Source: a virus. Taken from it: a DNA stretch of 22,992 nucleotides. Below are positions 7,503 through 15,048 of this stretch, piece after piece; positions within the stretch are counted from its first letter, which is position 1; every line of letters begins with the position of its first letter. The DNA lies in the IMG/VR virus record IMGVR_UViG_3300037070_007140, positions 1 through 22,992 of that record; one strand, written 5' to 3'. The notes below the pieces were generated by a model. The model had not been told where the DNA came from and made no database searches. It was given only the letters and a program-made list of their open reading frames with translations. The position numbers were made by a program, and so were the translations under genes.

Positions 7503-7505
7503 AAG

Positions 7506-7745
7506 ATGCAGAAGTTCCCCACCACCGTCGCCCAGTTCCGCCGCCAGGCCGTGCAGGGCTTCAAGCGGGCGAACCCCGAGGCCGCGGACACGCTGGTCAT
7601 CACGTGGGAGTTCGGCCCCGAGGCCGTCACGTTCCCGACCGGCATCACCGGCTTCTCCGGGGTCGCGATCGCTCGGGCCGACGGGTTCAAGACGAAGACG
7701 ATCGTCGCGACCGCCACCCGCGAGACCGGGCTGATGGTGCGCTGA
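7506..7745 (+). CDS. Small hypothetical protein
   Basis: The protein has 79 residues and starts MQKFPTTVAQFRRQAVQGFK directly behind P4. An amphipathic N-terminal helix is followed by strand-like segments (DTLVITWEFG, FSGVAIARAD, KTIVATATR), suggesting a compact alpha/beta protein. The stop overlaps the next ATG by 1 nt (TGATG). No known family recognised. It heads a three-gene plus-strand unit embedded in the accessory island. Confidence 0.72.
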   Translation: MQKFPTTVAQFRRQAVQGFKRANPEAADTLVITWEFGPEAVTFPTGITGFSGVAIARADGFKTKTIVATATRETGLMVR

Positions 7746-8101
7746 TGGAGACCCGCCTCTGCTCCGCGCTCCTCGCGATCGAGCATCCGCTCGGCGGCCG
7801 CCTCGACTCGTCCGGGATCTGCGGCGACTGCGGCCGCATCCACCAGGACGCCGCCGAGGCCCGAACGGAGTGCGGCCACATGTGTCGCGGCGGCGACGGC
7901 GTCGTCCGGTCGTGCGACCTGAAGGCCGGGCACACCGGTCTCCACGGGAAGACGATCGTGCTGCGCGGCTCGATGTCCGGGACGTACCGGTCGACTACGA
8001 ACTGGGGCGACGACGGTCTCGCGTGGCACGCGACCCGCGGACGCTCATACGACAACGGGCGGTCATGGGTCGCCCACCAGGACGGGAGGATCGGAGTCTG
8101 A
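7745..8101 (+). CDS. Small Cys/His-rich hypothetical protein
   Basis: This 118-residue protein uses the ATG at 7745, which overlaps the preceding TGA by 1 nt. The N-terminal half has a dense metal-ligand pattern: C26, C29 and H33, then C43, H45, C47, C57, H63 and H67. The CDLKAGHTGLHGK stretch resembles small zinc-binding motifs. The C-terminal half is aromatic and polar (TNWGDDGLAWHATRGRSY). It ends with another TGATG overlap. A nucleic-acid-binding role is possible but not shown. Confidence 0.7.
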   Translation: METRLCSALLAIEHPLGGRLDSSGICGDCGRIHQDAAEARTECGHMCRGGDGVVRSCDLKAGHTGLHGKTIVLRGSMSGTYRSTTNWGDDGLAWHATRGRSYDNGRSWVAHQDGRIGV

Positions 8102-8385
8102 TGCCAGCAATGCGAACAGTCGAGTACCCGGCCCCGCTCGATGGCGGCGAGATCATCGCGACGCCGAGCAGGATCCAGGTCGGCACCACCACCCTCGTCG
8201 TCGTCAAGACGACGGACGGCCGGTTCCAGATCGAGGCGGCCTGCCTCCGGCACGGGAACGAAGGGCCGGTCTGGAGGGCGCAGCGTGTCGTCTTCGTCGC
8301 GAAGTCGAAGCGGGAGATCCGCGCCTGGTTCGCCGGGCGGGAGTTCAACCCGGGCGGCCCCGTCGGAACCCCCGTCGGGTTCTGA
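8101..8385 (+). CDS. Small hypothetical protein
   Basis: The protein has 94 residues. The ATG at 8101 overlaps the upstream stop, and GGGAGGA lies about 10 nt upstream; a second ATG three codons later is an alternative start. Strand-like segments (TTTLVVVKTTDGRFQIEA, QRVVFVAKSKREI) suggest a small beta-rich domain, with a Gly/Pro-rich tail. It ends 1 nt before the stop of the convergent glycosyltransferase gene, leaving no room for a separate terminator. Function unknown. Confidence 0.68.
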   Translation: MPAMRTVEYPAPLDGGEIIATPSRIQVGTTTLVVVKTTDGRFQIEAACLRHGNEGPVWRAQRVVFVAKSKREIRAWFAGREFNPGGPVGTPVGF

Positions 8386-8386
8386 G

Positions 8387-9010
8387 TCAGTCGCCGGTGA
8401 ACCAGGCCGCGACGCGCGCAACGTTGCGTCCGGCCTGGTTCTTCCGGCCGATCAGGCTCGGCTCGATGTCGGGGTGCTGGACGAGGCACGGGAGCGGCAC
8501 CATCACCCGTGCCTTCGTCTTCAGCGCCCACCGTCCCGTCCAGCCGTCGTCACCGATCAGCGGCTGCCGCGGCGAAGCGTTCGCGACCTTCTCGTCCATC
8601 ACCGTCAGGAACGCGGCGGCCGACGCGACCGGCCAGACGAGCGCGACGGTTGGCACCATCGGCGGGCTGTAGATCCTGGCCCAGTCCTGCCCGGCCTGGC
8701 GGGCCATGTGGACGGTGCGGCGGAAGACGCCGTTGCCCGGGACGAACAGCGGCAGGAGCGCGTCGGGTTCCTGCTCGATCGCGGCGGCGAGGCGGGCCTC
8801 GAAGCTCGCGCACGGGAGCGCGTCGTCCTGCACGACCACGAGGTGCGTCACGTCGGCCGGGACTCGGCGGAGGCATTCGAGGTAGCAGCGGAGCGGCGAC
8901 CGGAGCGGCTCGTCTGCGCCGGGGTCGGGCACGACCTCGGACGGGCCGAGCGCCGCCTGGAGCGCGGGGAGGAGGGCTGCTCGGTCGGGGTGGTGCTGGA
9001 TGCGAATCAG
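8387..9010 (-). CDS. Glycosyltransferase-like protein, probable non-standard start
   Basis: The conserved-looking part includes HLVVVQDDALPC, a metal/sugar-nucleotide DD motif as in GT-A-fold enzymes, then LLPLFVPGNGVF and LIGDDGWTGRW, as in phage-encoded glycosyltransferases. The first GTG is at 8930-8932 (181 residues). The frame remains open upstream, and its codons read IRIQHHPDRAALLPAL, which looks like the true N-terminus of this family. A CTG at 9008-9010 with GGGAGGGG 11 nt upstream would give 207 residues. I use this extended form, with the GTG form as the conservative alternative. The start region overlaps the plus-strand promoter P5. Confidence 0.7.
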   Translation of the reverse strand: MIRIQHHPDRAALLPALQAALGPSEVVPDPGADEPLRSPLRCYLECLRRVPADVTHLVVVQDDALPCASFEARLAAAIEQEPDALLPLFVPGNGVFRRTVHMARQAGQDWARIYSPPMVPTVALVWPVASAAAFLTVMDEKVANASPRQPLIGDDGWTGRWALKTKARVMVPLPCLVQHPDIEPSLIGRKNQAGRNVARVAAWFTGD

Positions 9011-9014
9011 GTAC

Positions 9015-9081
9015 TTGACAACCCCTCCCGGTGTGCTAGAGTACGTGGTGTCAGAAGCAAGCGAGTCCCGAGGAGGACACG
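9015..9081 (+). promoter_or_regulatory. Promoter/leader element P5
   Basis: TTGACA (9015-9020), a 16-nt spacer and TAGAGT (9037-9042) are followed by TGTCA 6 nt later. The SD block at 9062-9081 has the G-C variable pair and abuts the ATG at 9082. Its -35 side overlaps the probable ribosome site of the divergent glycosyltransferase gene. Confidence 0.82.
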
Positions 9082-9579
9082 ATGTATCGCAAGAGCACCA
9101 GCCAGAACATGAGCCGCCCCCTCTACAAGTGCTGCGACTACTGCGGCCGGAACGATCACAAGGTCGCCGTTCGCGTCGAGCGCACGCGGAACCGGCAGGG
9201 GAACCTGAGCCACCCGGTCGTCGGGTACTGCACCAGCTGCTACGCCCTGAACGTCGAGCGGAACACCGAGACCGCCTGGCCGGTGCCCGGCACGGTCGTC
9301 TACGACACCCGCGGCCCCGCCGCCATGAAGAAGCACCCGACGGTGAAGGCGGCCCCGAAGCCGGTCGCCGGGTACGCCGTCTTCGCAGTCGCGAACGGCG
9401 AGACCTTCCGGGTCTCCGGAGTGATGACCGAGACCGAGGCCCACGAGATGTGGGATCGCCTCGACACCGCCGGACACGACACCTTCCGGTTCTTCGAGGT
9501 GCGGCAGGTCGTCGCGACCGGTGACGACTTCCGGGCCGAGGGACGCCACGACCGAGCGCCGTTCGCGGAGGTGGGGTAG
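9082..9579 (+). CDS. Putative zinc-ribbon hypothetical protein
   Basis: This 165-residue protein starts directly after the P5 leader. The N-terminal third carries CCDYC (17, 18, 21) and CTSC (50, 53), a typical four-cysteine zinc-ribbon arrangement with basic residues between. The C-terminal half (YAVFAVANGETFRVSG, then helix TETEAHEMWDRLDTAG) looks like a small alpha/beta domain. It is followed 3 nt later by the next plus-strand gene. A nucleic-acid or protein-binding role is plausible but not proven. Confidence 0.75.
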   Translation: MYRKSTSQNMSRPLYKCCDYCGRNDHKVAVRVERTRNRQGNLSHPVVGYCTSCYALNVERNTETAWPVPGTVVYDTRGPAAMKKHPTVKAAPKPVAGYAVFAVANGETFRVSGVMTETEAHEMWDRLDTAGHDTFRFFEVRQVVATGDDFRAEGRHDRAPFAEVG

Positions 9580-9582
9580 GCG

Positions 9583-9873
9583 ATGACCAGAGCGGAGACG
9601 TACCTGGAGAAGCTCGTGACCCGCCCGGAGACCGCGGCGAAGAAAATCGCGAAGATCCGCGGGCACGAGGGTCGGGAGGGCGGATGGATCTACACCGCCG
9701 ACGGCCGCCCGATCTGCCAGGGGTGGCACGAGTACGCGAGACGGATGCAGGGCGCGCACCTGATCGGCCAGGACGCCGAGACCGGCAAGTGGTACGTGTC
9801 GGTCGTGTCGCTCCCCCACGCCGACTGGCTCGCCGCCGAGCAGCTGTTCGGTCACTCGGCGATGAGCGCGTGA
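9583..9873 (+). CDS. Small hypothetical protein
   Basis: The protein has 96 residues and starts MTRAETYLEKLVTRPETAAK. GGAGG lies about 11 nt upstream, and the start is 3 nt after the previous stop. Its N-terminal helix is followed by a strand-rich part with many Trp, Tyr and His (GWIYTADGRPICQGWHEY, GKWYVSVVSL). Its last 22 nt overlap the end of the protease gene on the opposite strand, a tail-to-tail overlap. Function unknown. Confidence 0.72.
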   Translation: MTRAETYLEKLVTRPETAAKKIAKIRGHEGREGGWIYTADGRPICQGWHEYARRMQGAHLIGQDAETGKWYVSVVSLPHADWLAAEQLFGHSAMSA

Positions 9874-11267
9874 AGCGCTGCGGTGCCGCCGTCCATCAGG
9901 GCGGCGGCCGCACGCCCGGCAGCCGACCGGCCGACCGGCTCCCCGATCTGACACGTGAGGATCATCGTCGACACGTACATCTCGCCGTCCGCACTCGCGG
10001 CGAGCGCGACCTGGGACGGGACGCCGTAGCCGGGGATCGCGACCGTGACCGCCGCGATCAGTTCGAGATCGTGCGGGCTATTGCCGCGCCAGTCACCCGA
10101 CTGAGCGTTCGCCCGCAGCGCGGCGATCTGCTCCTCGGTGATGCCGGGGCGCAGCTGCCCGGAGAACCAGATGCCGAGGCGGCCGTCGACCGCACGGACG
10201 TACGCACCGGCGGCACCGTTCTTGTCGTAGAACCGCTTCGCCGCAGCCGGTGTCCCGGACGCGGGGGCGTGCCCGGCGTCGGACACCATGAGCTTCCCGA
10301 TCGGGATGACGTCTCCCTCGGCGGTCTCGACGTGTCCGGACGAGTGGAACTCCTGGTACCCGGAGATCGAGTGGGGCGGCGTGACGCACTGCGACCACGC
10401 GCCATTTATGAGGCCGACGTGGCAGGCGTCCCAGGGGGCGAGGTGCCCGTACACCTCGTACCCGTCAACCGTGAGCGGCGTCAGGACGTCCGCCTCGGGA
10501 CGGAAGAAGATCGAGCGGGGCGGGTTCAGCGGCGGCTCGGGCCGGTCGGCGGCCGCGAGCAGCACCAGTGGTGCCAGTGGTGCCACCTCGTGCGCGGACG
10601 CCTGGAGCGTCGTCATCAGGTAGCCCTCCGGCACCCCGAGCTTCTCGGCACCCTCGGCGCTCGCGAACCACGCGTGCGGCATCCAGGGTGTCCGGTCAGC
10701 ACTCGCGAGGAGCGCGATCTTCGCGTCGGCGAACGCGGGGGTCGGGCAGACGGTCGCGGCCATGATCTCGGCGTCGAGGATCGCGAACTCCATCAGCCCG
10801 GCCATCGCGGCCTCCCACTGCTCCTGCGTGGCGTCGTCCGGGGCGACGATGTCGCCGGAGTCTGGATCCCTCAGCGCCCAGTCGTGGATCGCGAGGTCGA
10901 CGCTGATGCCGGTCACGGTCTGCGAGTCCACGAGCCGTTCGGTGTCAGCGCCCCAGTCGCCGATGTCGAAGAAGCCGGTCGAGCGGACGAGGGTCACGCC
11001 GTCGGGCAGCTGCTCACCGCTGATGCGGGGGCCGTCCGACTTGTCGAACGTGTCCATCCGTCCGGCGACCTGAGCGCCGAGGTGGCCGCCCTCCGTCGTC
11101 TCCATCATGGACATCAGGGTCAGCGGGGGGGTGCGCCACCGGAGCGCGTCCGGGGCCATGTAGCGGCCGTCACCGGTCGACATGCCCTCGTACGCGATGT
11201 CGGAGACCCACGGCCTGCCGGTCGCCGGTTCCTGCGCCTCGGTGGTATCGACCTCGACTGCCGACAT
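9852..11267 (-). CDS. Capsid maturation (prohead) protease, internal start of the fused frame
   Basis: An ATG at 11265-11267 with a strong GAGGAGGACAGC leader would start a separate 471-residue protein, MSAVEVDTTEAQEPATGRPW onward. The first half contains VTGISVDLAIHDWALRDPDSG and an Ala-rich helix. The second half resembles actinophage capsid maturation proteases: YGHLAPWDACHVGL, CVTPPHSISGYQEFH, GKLMVSDAGHA, AGAYVRAVDGRLGIWFSGQLRP and LRANAQSGDWRGN. I do not assign catalytic residues. It would cleave the capsid N-terminal region during head maturation. Placement after MuF fits the family order, but the capsid gene is about 4.9 kb further on because of the accessory island. Confidence 0.8.
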   Translation of the reverse strand: MSAVEVDTTEAQEPATGRPWVSDIAYEGMSTGDGRYMAPDALRWRTPPLTLMSMMETTEGGHLGAQVAGRMDTFDKSDGPRISGEQLPDGVTLVRSTGFFDIGDWGADTERLVDSQTVTGISVDLAIHDWALRDPDSGDIVAPDDATQEQWEAAMAGLMEFAILDAEIMAATVCPTPAFADAKIALLASADRTPWMPHAWFASAEGAEKLGVPEGYLMTTLQASAHEVAPLAPLVLLAAADRPEPPLNPPRSIFFRPEADVLTPLTVDGYEVYGHLAPWDACHVGLINGAWSQCVTPPHSISGYQEFHSSGHVETAEGDVIPIGKLMVSDAGHAPASGTPAAAKRFYDKNGAAGAYVRAVDGRLGIWFSGQLRPGITEEQIAALRANAQSGDWRGNSPHDLELIAAVTVAIPGYGVPSQVALAASADGEMYVSTMILTCQIGEPVGRSAAGRAAAALMDGGTAALHALIAE

Positions 11268-13193
11268 GCTGTCCTCCTCGCTCGCGTCCTGGAAGGCTAC
11301 CCCGACCCCGGCCGGTGCCCGTGCCGCCCGGGCCGTAGGATGTGACTCGTGATCGATCCCGCGCAGGCCCGAGCCGACGGCTGGACGGAGGAGCAGATCA
11401 TCGAGTGGGTGATGGATCTCGGCCGGGTCGACCGTCTCACCGCGATCAACTGGATCGCGGCCCTGGAGCGCGGCGAGTCGCCCTGGGAAGACGTCGTTGA
11501 GATCCCCCGAGGCGACCAGATCGTCTCCCAGTAGCCCGGCTTCGCGGAGGACGCCCTCGATCGCCTCGGCGATCGGAGCGAACTCCTCGTCCGTCCAGTC
11601 CGACCGGAAGTCGAGGCCGCCACGGCGAGCCTTGCCCGCTAGCTCGTCCTGGATGAACACGTGCAGAAGCTCGCGCTCCTCCATGCTCCCATGACGCTTC
11701 GTCATCCAGTGCGCGAACGCCCTGGCCCACTGCTCGTGCGGACGCTCCAGGTACTCGGCCTTCTCCTGGAGCCGCTTCAGGTTCGCGCCCTTGATGACGC
11801 GGCCGTCATCGAGCGTGATCTGCGTCTTCCGGGCCAGCACCTTCTGTAGCCCCTTCGACTGGTCGGTCGCGGCGACGCGCTCCACGAACCTCGACATCCA
11901 TCCGCGTTCGGCCCCCGACTTCGCGACCTGCGACATGAACGTCGCCGACCGGGTCTCTAGCGACAGCACGGCGTGGTCGAGCCAGTGGCCGACCTCGTGC
12001 ATCGTCGTGTTGTAGATCGAGTGCTCGTACGACGCCCGGCTGCCGGGACGTACCTCGATCTGGATCGGTGACTTGCCCATGTTGCTGTAGCGACCGTACG
12101 CGCCGAGTTCGGCGTTCGCCTTGATCGGCAGCTGCCCCCCGACCGGCGTCAGCCTTTCGGCGGCGGCGTCGGAGATGCCGCCCGGCAGCGCCTCATCGAG
12201 GTCGGCTGCCACCTTGTCCATCGTCTCGAAGAAGTCGACCTGATCGTCCGTCATGAAGTCGCGACGCATCGTCTCCTTCGGCATCTGCATCAGCTGCGAC
12301 GGTGCCCTCGCGCCGCGGGGCGCGACGATCATCGGTTCGGTCGGCTCCGGCTCGGCCCGGGTTGCCTCGGGCGCGCGGACGCGTTCCTCGTACGTCTCGG
12401 TGCAGCGGCAGTTGCAGACCTCGGAGTTCGGGCCGAACGGGTCGCCGGGGTAGCTCATCATCGAGCCGCCGACGTTGTACGGCTGCCCGACCGGGACGTT
12501 CTGCCCGTCGGCCTGCTGGTGCGTGTCCCGCACCCTCGCATCCCCGGCACTGAGCCACGTCTTCGTCTCGAACGGCTTCGACTCCTGGTTCTGCTGCGCC
12601 GCCGCGTTCAACTCCTGGACGGCCCACTGGTTCGCCCCGTTGTTCATCCCGGTGAGGTCGGTGCGCGCCAGCATCGTCGCCTGCGACCGGGTGACGCCGA
12701 GCGCCGCCGCCTGGATGTACTTCGCGGTCTGCGGCACCGGCGCGCCCTCCGCCCACCCCCGCGTGATCGCGGTCACGACCGGCTCCCGGATCGCCTCCGA
12801 CAGCGCCGCCGCACGGACGCCCATCTGGTTCAGGATCTGCTGCGGCATCGGCGCGATCAGCCCGAACCCGACAGCGACCCCGCCCGGCGTCGCGAGTCCG
12901 GCCTCCTGGATGGTGCCGGTGATCGCGCCCATCATCGACGCCTGCGCCTGCCGGATCCTGGCGGTCTCGACCTGCACCGCGAGGACGTCGGCGGCCGTCG
13001 GGGGCGTCCAGTCCGCGGACGCCTGGAGGATCCCGACCAGCTGCACGAACCGCTTCGCGACGAGGCGGCTGATGCGGCGTAGCTCGCGCTCGTACGCGCG
13101 CGCGAGGGCGGCCTCCTCCTCGACAGCGGCTAGCTCGGTCGCGAGCCGGACGGCCTGGAGTTGCTCACCGAGCGACAGCCGTATCGTTGCCAC
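9852..13193 (-). CDS. MuF-like minor head protein with HExxH domain, fused in frame to capsid protease
   Basis: The uninterrupted frame encodes 1113 residues from a GTG at 13191-13193, with GGGAGGA upstream, overlapping the portal stop by 29 nt. Residues 165-270 match MuF head-morphogenesis proteins: ARTDLTGMNNGANQW, then DARVRDTHQQADGQNV, then PGDPFGPNSEVCNCRC. Residues 399-403 are HEVGH, with H407 nearby and HEQWARAFAHWM at 486-497 as a possible third-ligand helix, suggesting a zincin-like metallopeptidase. Around residue 557 the natural-looking sequence stops. Residues 558-642 are poor in protein-like features and lie opposite a plus-strand open frame. Residues 643-1113 are the protease. 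MuF is an internal or injected head protein in many phages. Whether the fusion is made, or two products, is open. Confidence 0.75.
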   Translation of the reverse strand: MATIRLSLGEQLQAVRLATELAAVEEEAALARAYERELRRISRLVAKRFVQLVGILQASADWTPPTAADVLAVQVETARIRQAQASMMGAITGTIQEAGLATPGGVAVGFGLIAPMPQQILNQMGVRAAALSEAIREPVVTAITRGWAEGAPVPQTAKYIQAAALGVTRSQATMLARTDLTGMNNGANQWAVQELNAAAQQNQESKPFETKTWLSAGDARVRDTHQQADGQNVPVGQPYNVGGSMMSYPGDPFGPNSEVCNCRCTETYEERVRAPEATRAEPEPTEPMIVAPRGARAPSQLMQMPKETMRRDFMTDDQVDFFETMDKVAADLDEALPGGISDAAAERLTPVGGQLPIKANAELGAYGRYSNMGKSPIQIEVRPGSRASYEHSIYNTTMHEVGHWLDHAVLSLETRSATFMSQVAKSGAERGWMSRFVERVAATDQSKGLQKVLARKTQITLDDGRVIKGANLKRLQEKAEYLERPHEQWARAFAHWMTKRHGSMEERELLHVFIQDELAGKARRGGLDFRSDWTDEEFAPIAEAIEGVLREAGLLGDDLVASGDLNDVFPGRLAALQGRDPVDRGETVDPAEIHHPLDDLLLRPAVGSGLRGIDHESHPTARAARAPAGVGVAFQDASEEDSMSAVEVDTTEAQEPATGRPWVSDIAYEGMSTGDGRYMAPDALRWRTPPLTLMSMMETTEGGHLGAQVAGRMDTFDKSDGPRISGEQLPDGVTLVRSTGFFDIGDWGADTERLVDSQTVTGISVDLAIHDWALRDPDSGDIVAPDDATQEQWEAAMAGLMEFAILDAEIMAATVCPTPAFADAKIALLASADRTPWMPHAWFASAEGAEKLGVPEGYLMTTLQASAHEVAPLAPLVLLAAADRPEPPLNPPRSIFFRPEADVLTPLTVDGYEVYGHLAPWDACHVGLINGAWSQCVTPPHSISGYQEFHSSGHVETAEGDVIPIGKLMVSDAGHAPASGTPAAAKRFYDKNGAAGAYVRAVDGRLGIWFSGQLRPGITEEQIAALRANAQSGDWRGNSPHDLELIAAVTVAIPGYGVPSQVALAASADGEMYVSTMILTCQIGEPVGRSAAGRAAAALMDGGTAALHALIAE
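11349..11534 (+). CDS. Possible 61-residue gene antisense to the MuF-protease junction
   Basis: A GTG at 11349-11351, with AGGA about 9 nt upstream, opens a 61-residue frame with a well-balanced composition: MIDPAQARADGWTEEQII, then EWVMDLGRVDRLTAINWIAAL, then a polar tail. By my count about 54 of its 61 codons end in G or C, against about 44 of 61 for the overlapping minus-strand frame, and the minus-strand translation there looks non-native. No P-type promoter is visible upstream. It may be a real small helical protein or a relic between two once-separate structural genes. Confidence 0.5.
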   Translation: MIDPAQARADGWTEEQIIEWVMDLGRVDRLTAINWIAALERGESPWEDVVEIPRGDQIVSQ

Positions 13194-15048
13194 GGAGACC
13201 GATCCTCCCGACGAGGTCTGCTGGTAGTGGCTCCGGCGTGTGGAGCGTCAGCGCGAACCACTGCGCGAGCGCGGGCAGGAGGTTCGACGCGTCGTACCCG
13301 AGTCCCTCCGCGATCGCGACGAACTCGGCGGTGATCTGCTCGATCGCGACTGTCGGCCGCAGCCCGAGCTTCTCCAGCGTCTCGCCGTCGAGGGCGGCGA
13401 GGAGATCCTGGTTCGGGACGTCCTCCAGCCCGGCGAGGCAGTCGGGGCAGGAGCGCTTCCGGCCGCGGACGTACGCGCCGATCTTCGCGCGGGCGCGCTG
13501 GTCGGCGAACACGATGATCCGCCGCTTCATCTCGGCCTGATCCGGCGTCTCCGACTCGCGCTCCTCGTCCGGCGGCTGCTCGTCCGGTGGCCCCGACGAG
13601 TCGGTCGCGGACTGATCCTCCGACTCGACCCCGGCGATCGCCGAGTCCTTCATCGCGATCGCCCGGAACCAGTCGAGTTCCTCGCCCTCCATCATGTCTT
13701 CCTCCGACCAGCCGTTCGCGTTCAGCACCGGCAGCCCCGCGAGCAGACCTTCCTGGTGCAACTTGATCGCGGTCGCGCCGCGGTCGGGGTCGGACACGAG
13801 GTCGGAGTAGTCGTAGTGAACGAAGATGTCTGGATCCTTCCCGGACGCCAACAGCATCGGGCGGAGGTAGACGGCGGTGGTGTCGTCGCAGAAGCCGGAC
13901 ACCCACGGCTCCGTCAGCTGCCACTTCTCGTCCTCGATCTTCCAGGCCGTCCAGTGGTTCGCCTGCGACATCCCGGTCATCGCCTCCGGCGGCAACGGCA
14001 GGTTCTGCGACAGCCGCTTGATGATCGACTCCTCCCGCTGCGACACGAACACGAGGGACTGGCTGCCCTCGTGCGTGTGGAGCATCCGCATCTCCTTCAG
14101 GTACTCGGCCTTCCCCTCGATCACGCCCGGGACGGCGGCGGTCGCGGAGCCGGGGTCGGAGATCGCGGTCATCATCACCTCGCCGACGTACTCGACCAGG
14201 GTGCCGTCCTCGGTGTCCTCGTCCGCGCCTTCCTGGTCGATCGCCCCCGGCGGCTTCCAGTCGAGTTCGATCGGGGCGAGGAGGAACCCGTTGTCGGCGA
14301 TCCGGTTCTGGAGGTCGGCGCGCTCGCCCATCGTCAGCCACCACAACTGCTCGTACAGGTCGAGCACCGGGCGCACCGGGCTGTCGGCTAGCTCGGACGC
14401 CTCGGGGTGCGGACGCCAGAACCTCCACGTCCGCATCTCGCCCGGCTCCGGATCCGCGCCCTCCTCATCCGAGGAGATATTCCGGTATGTGATCCGCTGG
14501 CCCTGACCGTACGGAGACCGGACGATCAGGCGGTTCTGGTCGGTCAGCTTGATCTCGACGGGGGAGAAGCAGTCCCACCGGACAGGGGCGTCGTCCTCGT
14601 CGTCGTGGTCGCGGTACTGACACAACCGGGTCTCGCCGACGAGCCACATCAGGAGTCCGTACTTGAACGCGACGCGCTGGAGCACGTCGACGGCGTCGAC
14701 GACGTCGGGATCCATGTCCCGCGTGATCTCCTCGGGCTTCCCGTCGTCGCCCATCACGGCCGGGAAGAACCGCATCTTCGACATCGCGGTCGGGATGAAC
14801 TGCGCCGGGTTCCAGCACTCCCCGAGCATGTTGTAGTAGCCGAGCGACCGGGACTGCCACTGCTGCACCGGCATCACCGGGACAGCGCCGCGACGCTCGT
14901 CGCCGTTCTGCCGTTCCGGCGACAGCGACACGGCCGCGCCCGTGATGACAACGGGATCCATCTCGAACCGGTGCTCGGCCCGAGACGGGTTAGCGCGGCT
15001 CAGCTGCCCCCGGAGACGAGGCCCACCTCGACGTGGGAACAGCGGCAC
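13165..15048 (-). CDS. Portal protein
   Basis: This 627-residue protein fits a siphophage portal in length, position and sequence. It precedes MuF and has RSLGYYNMLGECWNPAQFIP near the N-terminus, a central EQLWWLTMGERADLQNRIADNG segment, and SQNLPLPPEAMTGMSQANHW followed by EDEKWQLTEPWV. Residues near 490-520 are acidic and disordered. The C-terminal part is helical, with CPDCLAGL. It forms the ring at the capsid vertex for DNA entry and exit. The start is a GTG immediately after the TAG of the 17-residue peptide, with no ribosome site of its own, so it probably depends on coupled translation. Confidence 0.85.
   Translation of the reverse strand: MPLFPRRGGPRLRGQLSRANPSRAEHRFEMDPVVITGAAVSLSPERQNGDERRGAVPVMPVQQWQSRSLGYYNMLGECWNPAQFIPTAMSKMRFFPAVMGDDGKPEEITRDMDPDVVDAVDVLQRVAFKYGLLMWLVGETRLCQYRDHDDEDDAPVRWDCFSPVEIKLTDQNRLIVRSPYGQGQRITYRNISSDEEGADPEPGEMRTWRFWRPHPEASELADSPVRPVLDLYEQLWWLTMGERADLQNRIADNGFLLAPIELDWKPPGAIDQEGADEDTEDGTLVEYVGEVMMTAISDPGSATAAVPGVIEGKAEYLKEMRMLHTHEGSQSLVFVSQREESIIKRLSQNLPLPPEAMTGMSQANHWTAWKIEDEKWQLTEPWVSGFCDDTTAVYLRPMLLASGKDPDIFVHYDYSDLVSDPDRGATAIKLHQEGLLAGLPVLNANGWSEEDMMEGEELDWFRAIAMKDSAIAGVESEDQSATDSSGPPDEQPPDEERESETPDQAEMKRRIIVFADQRARAKIGAYVRGRKRSCPDCLAGLEDVPNQDLLAALDGETLEKLGLRPTVAIEQITAEFVAIAEGLGYDASNLLPALAQWFALTLHTPEPLPADLVGRIGLRGNDTAVAR

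Noticed and set aside
9684-11345. 553-codon plus-strand frame opposite the protease
   Set aside because: It is an off-frame shadow with Arg/Gly/Val-rich sequence, and the protease motifs on the minus strand are convincing.
13240-14391. 383-codon plus-strand frame opposite portal
   Set aside because: Composition (Arg, Leu, Val, His, Asp) is typical of antisense high-GC DNA, and the portal frame explains the region.
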